Part shown: one piece after another, positions 1-7,422 of the stretch
Position numbering within the stretch: position 1 is the first letter of the stretch
Layout: each line of letters starts with the position of its first letter
Assembly (NCBI GenBank): GCA_029560455.1
Contig: JAKQKW010000468.1
Location: 1-32,474, forward strand
Direction of reading: 5' to 3'
Source: Candidatus Rifleibacteriota bacterium
Lineage (GTDB): Bacteria > Riflebacteria > Ozemobacteria > Ozemobacterales > Ozemobacteraceae
DNA length: 32,474 bases
Translations under genes and position numbers: made by a program
Notes under the pieces: generated by a model
Database searches by the model: none
What the model saw: the letters and a program-made list of their open reading frames with translations, nothing else
Told to the model about the DNA's origin: nothing

Positions 1-273
1 TCAGCCGGAAAATCAGGGTCTGGCCCATTGCCGCAGATTCATGGTTTCTTTGTCAGCGTCAACAACGGTAATGGCCGGGTCAATATCGGCAAACCAATGC
101 ACATTGTCGGTGGCATTGCCAGTGACAACATTGAAGACCTCGTTAAAAATGGCTGTATAATCGAGTGGGGATTTGACCCGGCAGAGATTTCTGGCGGCAG
201 GGATATGTCCACACCTGACTTTTACGGCCTGGCAATGGGCCCGCGTGATCTTGAAATAATTACAGAAGAATAA
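1..273 (+). CDS. C-terminal part of an unknown protein (gene enters from the left edge)
   Basis: The reading frame is open from base 1 to the TAA at 271-273, giving 90 residues with no stop upstream, so this is the 3' end of a gene that starts outside the window. A TTG at 28 could be read as a start, but the frame continues unbroken upstream and no Shine-Dalgarno site precedes it. The visible part is rich in Gly, Asn, Val and Ile (for example VNNGNGRVNIG), which resembles a beta-rich secreted domain. The last part is acidic. I do not recognise the family. It lies 32 bp ahead of the sigma factor gene and could belong to the same transcription unit. Confidence 0.6.
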   Translation, partial: SAGKSGSGPLPQIHGFFVSVNNGNGRVNIGKPMHIVGGIASDNIEDLVKNGCIIEWGFDPAEISGGRDMSTPDFYGLAMGPRDLEIITEE

Positions 274-305
274 AAACTTTTTGCAAAGATGTCGGTATTA
301 ATTGA

Positions 306-881
306 ATGAACAAGCATGAAGTGAGCGATATCGAGCTGGTAAAGAAGGTCCTGGCCGGCGAAATCGAATATTTCTCAGAGCTGGTCGAACGCTACGAAAA
401 ACTGGTTTTCAGCTATCTGTTGTCACGATTGAACGATATTCAGGAGGTCGAAGACATTGTTCAGGATACCTTCGTTAAGGCTTTCCGGCATCTTGCCTCT
501 TATGACTGCGAAAGAAAATTTGCCGGCTGGCTGGTAACGATTTCCCGCAATCTGCTCATCGATTCGCGAAGAAAAGCTGGCCGAAACATTGCTTCGACTG
601 ATCTGGTTACCGATGTTCTGCTTTCTGACAGCTTAAAGGAGACAAACGCCCATCCACCCGAAATTATCATCAGGCGTGAAAGATTTCGACAGATCGTGAA
701 CATGATCCAGGAGTTGTCAGGAGACCTGCGCACTCCTTTTCTGTTAAGGGTTGTAAACGAGCTCCCATACCAGGAGATCGCCGAAATTCTGAATCTACCG
801 TTGCAGACGGTAAAAAACAGAATTTTTAAAGCTCGCGGCGTCCTCCGGGAGAAGAGAGAAACCTATGAAGAAATGTCCTGA
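306..881 (+). CDS. ECF-type RNA polymerase sigma factor
   Basis: A 191-residue sigma-70 family protein of group IV (ECF) size. Region 2 covers roughly residues 20-95, with the typical block LNDIQEVEDIVQDTFVKAF and the WLVTISRNLLID segment. Region 4 covers roughly residues 130-185 and has a helix-turn-helix, YQEIAEILNLPLQTVKNRIF. It would direct RNA polymerase to a dedicated promoter set and be held inactive by the anti-sigma factor encoded next. The following gene overlaps it by 17 bp, a usual sigma/anti-sigma arrangement. The ATG at 306 has no clear Shine-Dalgarno site, so expression may depend on coupling from upstream. I saw no convincing ECF-type (GGAAC-like) promoter ahead of it, so autoregulation cannot be claimed. 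The family call is firm, but its regulon is not visible beyond the operon. Confidence 0.95.
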   Translation: MNKHEVSDIELVKKVLAGEIEYFSELVERYEKLVFSYLLSRLNDIQEVEDIVQDTFVKAFRHLASYDCERKFAGWLVTISRNLLIDSRRKAGRNIASTDLVTDVLLSDSLKETNAHPPEIIIRRERFRQIVNMIQELSGDLRTPFLLRVVNELPYQEIAEILNLPLQTVKNRIFKARGVLREKRETYEEMS

Positions 882-1806
882 AAAAGAAATACTGATGGCG
901 TTTGCAGACGGTGAACTCGATAAGTCCGAGGTCGCCGAAATCACTGCCCATCTTAAAGCCTGTCAGACATGCGCCCGTGAAGTCAGCGACATGTCTGAAG
1001 ACGACAACCTGCTGCGCGAAGGCGTGAATTCCGTATTTACCCGCCATCGGGTTAACGAGCGCATAATGAGTCAGATTCGCAGCAATCCCGTTGTCGAGAT
1101 TGCACCTGCAAAGAAGACGTTCTGGCAGAGAATGATGCTGCCGGCCCTTGCCATTGGCCTGATTCTGCTTATTGCCGTCATGATGATCCCGGCCGAACGC
1201 AAATATCACGGAACCGCAGACAGTGTAAGCTTCCAGGCCCTCAACACTGAGGCAACCGTTGATGGCATGAATGCTACAACTGACCGGGTATTTCCTCTCA
1301 GCGCCTGCTGTGCTCACCGGCTCAATGGCGACTTTCTCTTCGTGACTGACCGCAAGTCCCCGGCCGAATTCCGCATGCAGGGCATTGCAACTGTAAAACT
1401 CGAAAATGCTGTTCCGTCATTTGAAGAGGCTGATATTGAACTCGATCTGGTTAATGGCGATGGCCTGCAGATTCTTGTTAACGGCGAAAAGGTCGAGCTT
1501 ACAGCCGGAATGGTGAATTTTCGCAGCCTACCAAAAGCCGTTCCTGCCAGCCAGACGTTTTCGGCCGGCAATGAACCCGCTGCCATTGAACCTGTTCGCA
1601 CGATTGCTGCAGCCTCTGCCACCGTCTCAGAACAGGTTGCATCAACAGCCGTTGTTATCGACACCACTGCAGCCGAAATGCCAGCTTCAGCATCTGAAAC
1701 TGCTGCTGCCACATCGGCGACCGCTGCCGATGCCGTAGAACCGGTAGATACTGTTGACCACATAACCAATCCCTTCACCGAAGAACCTCTGGGCGACGGC
1801 AGGTAA
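865..1806 (+). CDS. Membrane-anchored zinc anti-sigma factor with long Ala-rich periplasmic tail
   Basis: A 313-residue protein. The N-terminus carries the zinc anti-sigma signature H29-x3-C33-x2-C36, with a further Cys at position 4, as in zf-HC2/RsrA-type proteins that bind ECF sigma factors. A single transmembrane segment spans about residues 90-109, so the zinc domain is cytoplasmic and the remaining 200 residues are outside. The outer part has a beta-rich region at about 115-230, then a low-complexity Ala/Thr/Ser/Glu tail. The start overlaps the sigma gene by 17 bp, which implies translational coupling and a fixed ratio to its partner. The gene for a prepilin-like protein follows after only 2 bp. 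The anti-sigma role is inferred from motif and context. The outer domain may be a signal sensor, but I cannot assign its family. Confidence 0.88.
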   Translation: MKKCPEKEILMAFADGELDKSEVAEITAHLKACQTCAREVSDMSEDDNLLREGVNSVFTRHRVNERIMSQIRSNPVVEIAPAKKTFWQRMMLPALAIGLILLIAVMMIPAERKYHGTADSVSFQALNTEATVDGMNATTDRVFPLSACCAHRLNGDFLFVTDRKSPAEFRMQGIATVKLENAVPSFEEADIELDLVNGDGLQILVNGEKVELTAGMVNFRSLPKAVPASQTFSAGNEPAAIEPVRTIAAASATVSEQVASTAVVIDTTAAEMPASASETAAATSATAADAVEPVDTVDHITNPFTEEPLGDGR

Positions 1807-1808
1807 GC

Positions 1809-2306
1809 ATGCAGAAAAAGGCATTTTCACTCGTAGAAGTAATGATTGCGCTGATTTTCCTCAGCTTTGCATTTCTGCCGATTTACAATCTTTTCCGCTT
1901 CGGCAGTCAGGGTACCGTCAACAATGTTTACGAAGTTACCGGCACCAATTATGCTTCCGATCTGGTTAATTTCGTTCGCGATCTGCGCTTCTACCAGATC
2001 GAACAGGCAGGCGGTAAATCGGATAAAATAAAGCTCAACAACGACTCAGAAGTAAAAGCCTTTTTTGAAAAAATCGGCCTTACTGCGCCACCGCCAACCG
2101 AAAAGCCATTTGCACGCAAACTTGAACTTACCAGATTCAAGGGCCGCGATACCCGCGGCCCTCTCGGTGTTGTTGGCTGGCTCAGCGATCTGATTCACCA
2201 GCGCCGCTCGGTTCCGAATTACCTGATTGCCGTCACAGTTACCTTTCCGCGAACCACCGGCGGCGGCAATGATGATGTAACTCTTTTTTCGATGGTGGTC
2301 GAGTAG
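1809..2306 (+). CDS. Prepilin-like protein with type IV pilin N-terminal methylation signal
   Basis: A 165-residue protein. It begins with a short basic leader, then KAFSLVEVMIALIF, the class III (type IV prepilin / type II pseudopilin) signal: cleavage after Ala5, Phe at +1 and Glu at +5, followed by a hydrophobic helix. Ala rather than Gly at -1 is the less common but tolerated choice. The rest (about 30-165) is a globular domain I cannot match to a named pseudopilin. By size and place it could be a minor pilin such as PilV/GspI. It sits 2 bp after the anti-sigma gene and 1 bp before a second prepilin gene, so the two are probably co-translated. Processing would need a PilD peptidase encoded elsewhere. 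Confidence 0.85.
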   Translation: MQKKAFSLVEVMIALIFLSFAFLPIYNLFRFGSQGTVNNVYEVTGTNYASDLVNFVRDLRFYQIEQAGGKSDKIKLNNDSEVKAFFEKIGLTAPPPTEKPFARKLELTRFKGRDTRGPLGVVGWLSDLIHQRRSVPNYLIAVTVTFPRTTGGGNDDVTLFSMVVE

Positions 2307-2307
2307 C

Positions 2308-2886
2308 ATGAAAAGAAAAGCATTTACCCTGATAGAAATAATGGTCATGCTCGCCGTCATCTCGATGGTATCGACTGTTGCCTACAAACTCATGACCGGC
2401 ACTTTCTCACAGTTTTTCAAAAGCCAGACGAAACTTACCAACCTCAGAGCCGCCAGCCTGATACTTGAGCGCCTCAAAGCCGATGTCAGACTCGCGCTTA
2501 TTCCGCAGAAAGACGAAGAAAAGCCGAAGATAGAAGGGCAGAGTCTGGCATTCTGCATTACTGATGAAGGCGAAAGACGTATGGTCACCTATACTTTCAA
2601 AGACAATTCAGTTGAAAGAAGTGTTGCCGGTGGTAAAACCAGAGTGATAAGCATGACCAGCGTCAGCGATTTTAAAGTCGAAGAGGCCGGTGAAGATAAA
2701 AGTCGGCTGATTACCGTTAAAATTGTCGTCGACAGCGACCTTGAACAGGAAAACCGCAGTCAGAACGACAAAGGCAATAAAATTGAACTGCGGGCCGTGA
2801 TGTACCCGCGGTTTTTTACTGAATCTCTCAGTGACGAAGAAAAATTCTGGAACAAAGCCCGCCAGGGCGCAGGAGGAACCACATGA
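2308..2886 (+). CDS. Second prepilin-like protein (GspJ/PilW-like minor pseudopilin)
   Basis: A 192-residue protein starting KRKAFTLIEIMVMLAVIS, again the type IV prepilin signal with Ala at -1, Phe at +1 and Glu at +5, then a hydrophobic helix to about residue 28. The rest resembles GspJ/PilW-type minor pilins in layout: a long amphipathic helix with LILERLKADVRLAL, then a beta-rich domain that ends in charged residues. This subfamily call is tentative. The start lies 1 bp after the previous stop, and the 3' end overlaps the LysM gene by the 4-bp ATGA. It probably forms part of the tip or priming complex of a pilus or type II secretion pseudopilus, but no ATPase, secretin or major pilin gene is in the window. 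Confidence 0.83.
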   Translation: MKRKAFTLIEIMVMLAVISMVSTVAYKLMTGTFSQFFKSQTKLTNLRAASLILERLKADVRLALIPQKDEEKPKIEGQSLAFCITDEGERRMVTYTFKDNSVERSVAGGKTRVISMTSVSDFKVEEAGEDKSRLITVKIVVDSDLEQENRSQNDKGNKIELRAVMYPRFFTESLSDEEKFWNKARQGAGGTT

Positions 2887-3344
2887 AAAAACGTTCAGCA
2901 ATTCTGACAATTGCCTTGGTCGGCCTGATGGCCTCTGCGGTGGCGGCAGCCACCACTCACACCATCCGTACAGGTGACACCCTCTGGGAACTCGCCGCCA
3001 GACACTACGGGGACCCAACACTCTACCCGATTCTTCTTGAAGTGAATAACATCGATAACCCGCGAACCATTCTCAACGGTACAGTGATTGTCATTCCCGA
3101 TAAGGATGACATGAAGGCCATCGCCAACGAAAATGATCCAGACAAAAAGAAAGCTCTCATTACCAGAGCCGGTGGTGGTGGCGGTGGAAAAACCCCAGCC
3201 ACCAAAGATGATAAAAAGCCCACTTCTCCTGACGCTGTTTCAAGGGGTGGCGAAGAGGTCGATCCCAACGATACCTCGTTCTCAAATATTCTCAAGGGCC
3301 CCAAGGTCGCACCGGAAAAACTGATTAAAACTAACGTACCCTGA
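2883..3344 (+). CDS. Secreted LysM-domain protein
   Basis: A 153-residue protein with an N-terminal signal peptide (residues 1 to about 23, ending AVAAA) and one LysM domain at about 25-75. The domain shows the standard pattern HTIRTGDTLWELAARHYGD, then a LEVNNIDNPR turn, then ILNGTVIVIP. LysM binds N-acetylglucosamine polymers such as peptidoglycan. The C-terminal half is a Gly/Lys/Pro-rich, probably disordered linker with no enzyme domain, so it is a wall-binding anchor rather than a hydrolase. AGGAGG lies just before the ATG, which overlaps the preceding stop as ATGA. It is the last gene of the sigma/anti-sigma/prepilin run, and a strong terminator follows. In pilus systems LysM proteins (for example FimV/TsaP types) tie the machine to peptidoglycan, and a similar role is inferred here. 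Confidence 0.88.
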   Translation: MKKRSAILTIALVGLMASAVAAATTHTIRTGDTLWELAARHYGDPTLYPILLEVNNIDNPRTILNGTVIVIPDKDDMKAIANENDPDKKKALITRAGGGGGGKTPATKDDKKPTSPDAVSRGGEEVDPNDTSFSNILKGPKVAPEKLIKTNVP

Positions 3345-3351
3345 CTGTATA

Positions 3352-3389
3352 AAAAAGCTGTGCACTTTTTCTGTGCACAGCTTTTTTTT
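3352..3389 (+). terminator. Strong intrinsic terminator after the LysM gene
   Basis: A perfect 14-bp inverted repeat: arms at 3352-3365 and 3373-3386 with a 7-base T-rich loop, flanked by A residues on the left and followed by a run of eight T. It closes the 306-3344 run. The A/T flanks would let it work in both directions. Confidence 0.9.
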
Positions 3390-3401
3390 ATTGCCGTTTC
3401 C

Positions 3402-3430
3402 TTGACACATGTACAACCCGGGAGTAAAAT
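3402..3430 (+). promoter_or_regulatory. Sigma-70-type promoter of the M14 carboxypeptidase gene
   Basis: TTGACA at 3402-3407, a 17-bp spacer and TAAAAT at 3425-3430 give a near-consensus housekeeping promoter. It lies just after the preceding terminator and about 60 bp before the ATG at 3494. Transcription would start near 3437. Confidence 0.7.
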
Positions 3431-3493
3431 TTCCCCTATAGTATTCAGTATTTTTTCATCTTTCGTCGTCGCCTTCACAAGGAGAATCACAGT

Positions 3494-4984
3494 ATGAGGC
3501 GTAAGGTTTTTTCTATTGTCTGCGGTATTTCCCTGTTTTTTGCTTCAGCAGCCATGGCAAACACAAAGAGTCTGGTGCGGGTTTCCAATTTAAAACCTTC
3601 CCAGATAAGCCAGTTGGCCGCTGAAGGATATGATATTCCCAGCGTTGGCCGTGGTTACGCCGAAATGGTTCTCGAAGGCCCCCAGATCAGTGCCTTTGTT
3701 AAAAAAGGTCATACCGTTAAAGTCTTAGTCAGAGATCTTGACGAATACGTTAAAAACGTAAAGAAGACCCAGACCAAAAACAATGCCTATTATACCTATG
3801 ACACCATGGTTAAAAGGCTCAACGAGTGGAAAGAAAAATTTGCCGGTATCTGCCGCCTTGAATCGATTGGCAAAAGCCATGAAGGCCGCGATATCTGGGC
3901 GCTCAAGATCAGCGACAACCCTGAAATCAACGAACCAGAACCGGCAGCCCTGCTCATGGGCGCTCATCACGCAAGAGAGTGGCCCTCAGTCGAAGTGCCG
4001 ATGGCTACCGCTAAACAGCTGCTCGAAGAATACGAAGGCAACGAAGAAATTAAACGTCTCGTCGATAACCGCGAAATCTGGATCGTACCGATGGTTAACC
4101 CCGATGGCGTCACCTACAGCATGGAAAAGAGCCGCATGTGGCGCAAAAACCGCCGTAACAATGGCAATGGCTCCTACGGCGTTGACCTGAACCGCAACTA
4201 TGGCTACCAGTGGGGCAATGTTGGCGCCAGTAACTCCGGCAGCTCAGACACCTATCACGGCACCGGTCCGTTCAGCGAACCAGAATCATGCACCATGCGT
4301 GATTTCTGCATCCGCGAAAAATTTCAGGCCAGTATTTCTTTCCACACCTATTCAGAACTGATTCTTTATCCGTTCGGTTATGGCTACAACATCCCGAACC
4401 CCGATTCAAAGATCTTCGTGAAAATGGCCAGCGAAATGGCCAAATTCAATGGCTACGATCCCAAAAACAGTGCCGAACTCTACCCGGCCATGGGCGACAG
4501 CGACGATTATTTCTACGGCGAGCTGAAGATGCTGTCGTTCACCTTCGAACTCTGCACGACTTTCATTCCCAATGCCAGCCAGATTTCCACCTTCACCGGC
4601 CTCAATGTTCCCGCTTGTCTCTACCTGATCGACAAGGCCGGCACCTATGGCCTGGTTAACCCGGATGGTCGCGAAGAAATCGTTAACGCTCTCGATCTGC
4701 CCGGCAGTCTCAAAGCCATTGCCGATATCGTCGACCTTTTCGGCAGCGAAAACAACATCGGCATGCGCAATGAAGCTCTCAAACAGCTCGAAAAGGTCAG
4801 TCAGCGTGCCGCATCTCTCGTCATTGAAGATATGAAAAACGGTAACAGCAATGCTCTTGAAGCAGTAAAAAGCGTTTCACAGGCTTCATTGGCCATGTCA
4901 TTTGCCCGCAACCGCGTGCTTTTCGAAGATGCTCACAATTCTGGCTCAATCAGACCCGAACTTGTTCAGATGTTAAAAAAATGA
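3494..4984 (+). CDS. Secreted zinc carboxypeptidase, peptidase family M14
   Basis: A 496-residue protein with a signal peptide (about residues 1-22, ending AAMA), a propeptide-like region to about 95 and an M14 catalytic domain at about 100-390. Visible active-site elements are the zinc motif H159-A-R-E162, the N233-R234 substrate-carboxylate pair in DLNRNYGYQW, the third zinc ligand H284 in SISFHTYSE, and the general base E352 in SFTFEL. All catalytic residues are therefore present, as in carboxypeptidase T and other bacterial metallocarboxypeptidases. It would remove C-terminal residues from peptides outside the cytoplasm. A roughly 100-residue helical C-terminal extension of unknown role follows the enzyme domain. 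AAGGAG at 3479-3484 supports the ATG at 3494. It has its own promoter and terminator, so it is a single-gene unit. Confidence 0.94.
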   Translation: MRRKVFSIVCGISLFFASAAMANTKSLVRVSNLKPSQISQLAAEGYDIPSVGRGYAEMVLEGPQISAFVKKGHTVKVLVRDLDEYVKNVKKTQTKNNAYYTYDTMVKRLNEWKEKFAGICRLESIGKSHEGRDIWALKISDNPEINEPEPAALLMGAHHAREWPSVEVPMATAKQLLEEYEGNEEIKRLVDNREIWIVPMVNPDGVTYSMEKSRMWRKNRRNNGNGSYGVDLNRNYGYQWGNVGASNSGSSDTYHGTGPFSEPESCTMRDFCIREKFQASISFHTYSELILYPFGYGYNIPNPDSKIFVKMASEMAKFNGYDPKNSAELYPAMGDSDDYFYGELKMLSFTFELCTTFIPNASQISTFTGLNVPACLYLIDKAGTYGLVNPDGREEIVNALDLPGSLKAIADIVDLFGSENNIGMRNEALKQLEKVSQRAASLVIEDMKNGNSNALEAVKSVSQASLAMSFARNRVLFEDAHNSGSIRPELVQMLKK

Positions 4985-4989
4985 GTCTG

Positions 4990-5017
4990 TTGTTTTAATC
5001 TTTTAACGTGTTATAAT
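4990..5017 (+). promoter_or_regulatory. Possible promoter of the HD-GYP to HtrA operon
   Basis: TTGTTT at 4990-4995, a 16-bp spacer and a perfect TATAAT at 5012-5017. The predicted start of transcription, near 5024, falls inside the hairpin at 5018-5039. The -35 match is only moderate. Confidence 0.5.
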
Positions 5018-5045
5018 GAACCACCTGCAAAGGTGGTTCTTTATT
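5018..5045 (+). terminator. GNRA-loop hairpin between the M14 and HD-GYP genes
   Basis: A perfect 9-bp stem (5018-5026 with 5031-5039), a GCAA tetraloop and then TTTATTT. It can end the carboxypeptidase transcript. The right arm also contains AGGTGG, the only Shine-Dalgarno-like sequence before the ATG at 5047, so the same hairpin could mask the start of the HD-GYP gene in read-through transcripts. Confidence 0.65.
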
Positions 5046-5046
5046 T

Positions 5047-6294
5047 ATGGCCGAAACCAAAAAACTTACAGATATCACCATTTTCACCGGCTACAGCTAT
5101 ATCGGCTCCTGCAAGGAGTTCGTCTGGCTGCCAGGTGACCGGATCGGTAACAAACAGTTGCCATCGCGCTTCATTTTCAAGGGGCTGGTCTGTGAATATG
5201 ATGTAGAAGCGCTGATGATCAGAAAAGATCTCTACCTGCGAACCACCGACGGTAAAGAATACATCGTCAACGACTTTCAGATTACCGATATTTCAGATGC
5301 AGAGAGCGTTGCAGGGGTTGCAAGAAACTTCGATCTGCTTTTCGAAAAGTTCCCCGAAATGAAGACCATCACCACCGGTGAAAAGGTCATCATCAGCAAA
5401 AAAACACAGGTTGTTGCATTCAAGGCGGTTTCTGATGTTATTCATCAGGTTCGCGCCGGTCACGGCATAGATGTCAAACAAACCCAGGAAGTCTCACATA
5501 CTCTTGTAGAAGAGGTCCTTCAACAGCCAGACGCCATCATGAACCTGATGGATATCAAATCATTCGATGACTATACTTTTACGCACAATATCAACGTTGC
5601 GACCATTTCTCTGATGATCGGTCAGGCACTCGGCCTGCAGAAAGCAGATCTTGAAGATCTTGGCACCGGTGGCATGCTGCACGATGTCGGCAAGCTCAAG
5701 ATTCCGCTGAGTATTCTTAACAAAGACGGCAAACTGACCGACCAGGAATTCGCTGAAATGCGTTCGCACCCAAATTACGGCTATGAAATTCTCGCGAAAT
5801 CAAAAGGTGTCAGCGAGAGGGCTAGAATGGTTGCTCTGCAGCACCACGAAAAATTCCAGGGTGGGGGATATCCGCGAAAACTCAAGGGCACCGAAATTTC
5901 TCTTTTTGCCCGTATCTGCGCGGTTGCCGACGTTTATGATGCCCTGACCACCGATCGTCCCTATCGCATCGCCATGACACCTTATGAAGCAATGAAGATT
6001 CTCACCGCCGGCATGGACAACCACTTTGACCCGGCGGTATTAGGCGCTTTCATCCGCAAATTTTCGCTCTACCCGGCCGGAAGCCTTGTCATCCTGAACG
6101 ACGGCTCGATTGCCCTCGTTCTCAAAAACAATCCGACTTCGGTTATCAGGCCGGTAATAAAAATTGTGGCTGATTCTTCGGGCCGGCGTATCAAGGAAAG
6201 GGTGGAAGTCAACCTGCTCGAATACAAAGACCTTTTTATCAAGGGTCCGGCCGATGCATCAAAGCTCAACGTAACCGCCAGCACAGCTGCCTGA
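5047..6294 (+). CDS. HD-GYP domain protein, probable cyclic-di-GMP phosphodiesterase
   Basis: A 415-residue protein with an HD-GYP domain at about 150-345. Signature residues are H180 (TFTHNINVA), H212-D213 and K216 in LHDVGKLKIP, H241-P242, the H266-H267-E motif and G-Y275-P, and D295/D298 in the ADVYDALTTDRPYR block. The family consensus HHExxDGxGYP reads HHEKFQGGGYP here, so the Asp is replaced by Gln while GYP is kept. HD-GYP proteins hydrolyse c-di-GMP (or related cyclic dinucleotides) in the cytoplasm. Activity is likely but should not be assumed with that substitution. The first 140 residues are an unidentified domain without membrane segments, perhaps an input module. A roughly 60-residue tail follows the HD-GYP part. 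The next gene begins 3 bp after the stop, which makes this the first gene of a five-gene run ending in HtrA. Confidence 0.92.
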   Translation: MAETKKLTDITIFTGYSYIGSCKEFVWLPGDRIGNKQLPSRFIFKGLVCEYDVEALMIRKDLYLRTTDGKEYIVNDFQITDISDAESVAGVARNFDLLFEKFPEMKTITTGEKVIISKKTQVVAFKAVSDVIHQVRAGHGIDVKQTQEVSHTLVEEVLQQPDAIMNLMDIKSFDDYTFTHNINVATISLMIGQALGLQKADLEDLGTGGMLHDVGKLKIPLSILNKDGKLTDQEFAEMRSHPNYGYEILAKSKGVSERARMVALQHHEKFQGGGYPRKLKGTEISLFARICAVADVYDALTTDRPYRIAMTPYEAMKILTAGMDNHFDPAVLGAFIRKFSLYPAGSLVILNDGSIALVLKNNPTSVIRPVIKIVADSSGRRIKERVEVNLLEYKDLFIKGPADASKLNVTASTAA

Positions 6295-6297
6295 AAA

Positions 6298-6795
6298 ATG
6301 TTAGCGCGCCACCCCGTAATTTTTCTTCTGTTATGCCTGTGTCTGATGCCTTTCTCAGCTTCCGGCCAGATAGCAACCCCAAGCGAGCTCACGCCCGCAT
6401 TTTTACGTGAAACTGAGCCACCTCAGGCAGACCCGGTTGTCATTCCAGATCCGGTGACCGGTGCCGGGCGCCTTTCGATAACTATTGAATCTTTTGGCGG
6501 CGAAAATCCGAAACGCATCTCACAACTTGCTGACCGGGTTGAACTCTGGCTTGGTGACAGGCGCCTCGCATCTCTCAACCATGATTTTGACGAAGTCGTC
6601 AGCGAGAGAAACCGCCGGATTTTCTATTTTCCCGAGATCGAAATGCCGGCCGGCTATTATTTTATCACCGTCAGATTATATTCTCCCGGAGCTCTGCATG
6701 GCCGTCAAAAGTCTCACGAACAGACTTTTCAGGTAGGCATACACCCCGAAAAAACCAGCCGGGTGTATAAAAAAATGCCATTTTTTCATTGGTAG
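6298..6795 (+). CDS. Small secreted protein of unknown function
   Basis: A 165-residue protein with a clear signal peptide (basic start, then a Leu/Cys-rich core, ending about residue 23 in SASG). The mature part has a Pro-rich linker and then a beta-strand-rich region of about 100 residues. Its alternating pattern and the turn PAGYYFITVRLYSPG are like an Ig-like or carboxypeptidase-regulatory beta-sandwich, a fold impression only. The last residues are basic and aromatic. It starts 3 bp after the HD-GYP gene and ends 3 bp before a sigma factor gene, with no independent Shine-Dalgarno site visible, so it is probably translated by coupling. It may be the exported sensor or target of this stress operon, but nothing in the sequence proves that. 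Confidence 0.75.
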   Translation: MLARHPVIFLLLCLCLMPFSASGQIATPSELTPAFLRETEPPQADPVVIPDPVTGAGRLSITIESFGGENPKRISQLADRVELWLGDRRLASLNHDFDEVVSERNRRIFYFPEIEMPAGYYFITVRLYSPGALHGRQKSHEQTFQVGIHPEKTSRVYKKMPFFHW

Positions 6796-6798
6796 ATC

Positions 6799-7422
6799 AT
6801 GAAAAATTCTGGAACCCAGAACGGAACACCCCAGTCTAAAATTATTGAAACAGCGGGCGATGAACAGTTGCTTGCAGACATCAGACGCGGTGATCAGAAA
6901 GCTGCGGCAAAACTGGTGTCTACCTATGAGAAAACTGTCTATCGTATCTGCTACCGTTTCTTTGCTGACGAAAATGAGGCCATGGACGCCGCTCAGGAGG
7001 TATTTATCAAAATCTTCAGGGCAATAGGCAGGTTTGAAGGGCGGTCTTCACTGAAAACCTGGATATACCGCATCGCCGCGAATACCTGTATAAGCCTTGC
7101 AGAAAAGCGCAAACGCGAAAAGGAAGGCCTGCTGCAGACAATGATGCACTGGTGGGAATCATTCACCGCTTCATCACCTGAAGATGAAGTGGTCGACAAT
7201 GAGATTCGCCAGCTCAATCAGCAGATCGTTTCTGAAAAGGTGGCCAGGCTGCCCGAAACCTACCGGATGCCGGTAATACTTAAAGATATTGAAGGGCTTC
7301 CTCTCGAAAAGATCTCAGAAGTTCTTGAGATCCCCGTCGGAACGGTTAAGTCACGCATAAACCGTGGCCGACGGATGCTGCAGGAATCACTTCAGGCTTA
7401 TGTGTACGGGAGACTAGAATGA
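6799..7422 (+). CDS. ECF-type RNA polymerase sigma factor (second copy type)
   Basis: A 207-residue sigma-70 family protein. A polar N-terminal leader of about 22 residues precedes region 2 (about 30-100), with DENEAMDAAQEVFIKIFRAI and LKTWIYRIAANTCI. Region 4 (about 145-200) has a helix-turn-helix in LPLEKISEVLEIPVGTVKSRI. It resembles SigW/RpoE-type envelope-stress sigma factors. The anti-sigma gene starts 4 bp before its stop (ATGA) and a periplasmic HtrA/Do protease follows. This is the usual grouping in which the sigma factor controls periplasmic quality control (compare algU-mucA-mucD). It differs clearly from the sigma factor at 306-881 in sequence, so the two are paralogous modules rather than a recent duplication. 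Confidence 0.95.
   Translation: MKNSGTQNGTPQSKIIETAGDEQLLADIRRGDQKAAAKLVSTYEKTVYRICYRFFADENEAMDAAQEVFIKIFRAIGRFEGRSSLKTWIYRIAANTCISLAEKRKREKEGLLQTMMHWWESFTASSPEDEVVDNEIRQLNQQIVSEKVARLPETYRMPVILKDIEGLPLEKISEVLEIPVGTVKSRINRGRRMLQESLQAYVYGRLE

Noticed and set aside
826..1317. 163-codon open frame on the minus strand across the sigma/anti-sigma junction
   Set aside because: It is antisense to two genes with clear family motifs and has no ribosome site or recognisable domain.
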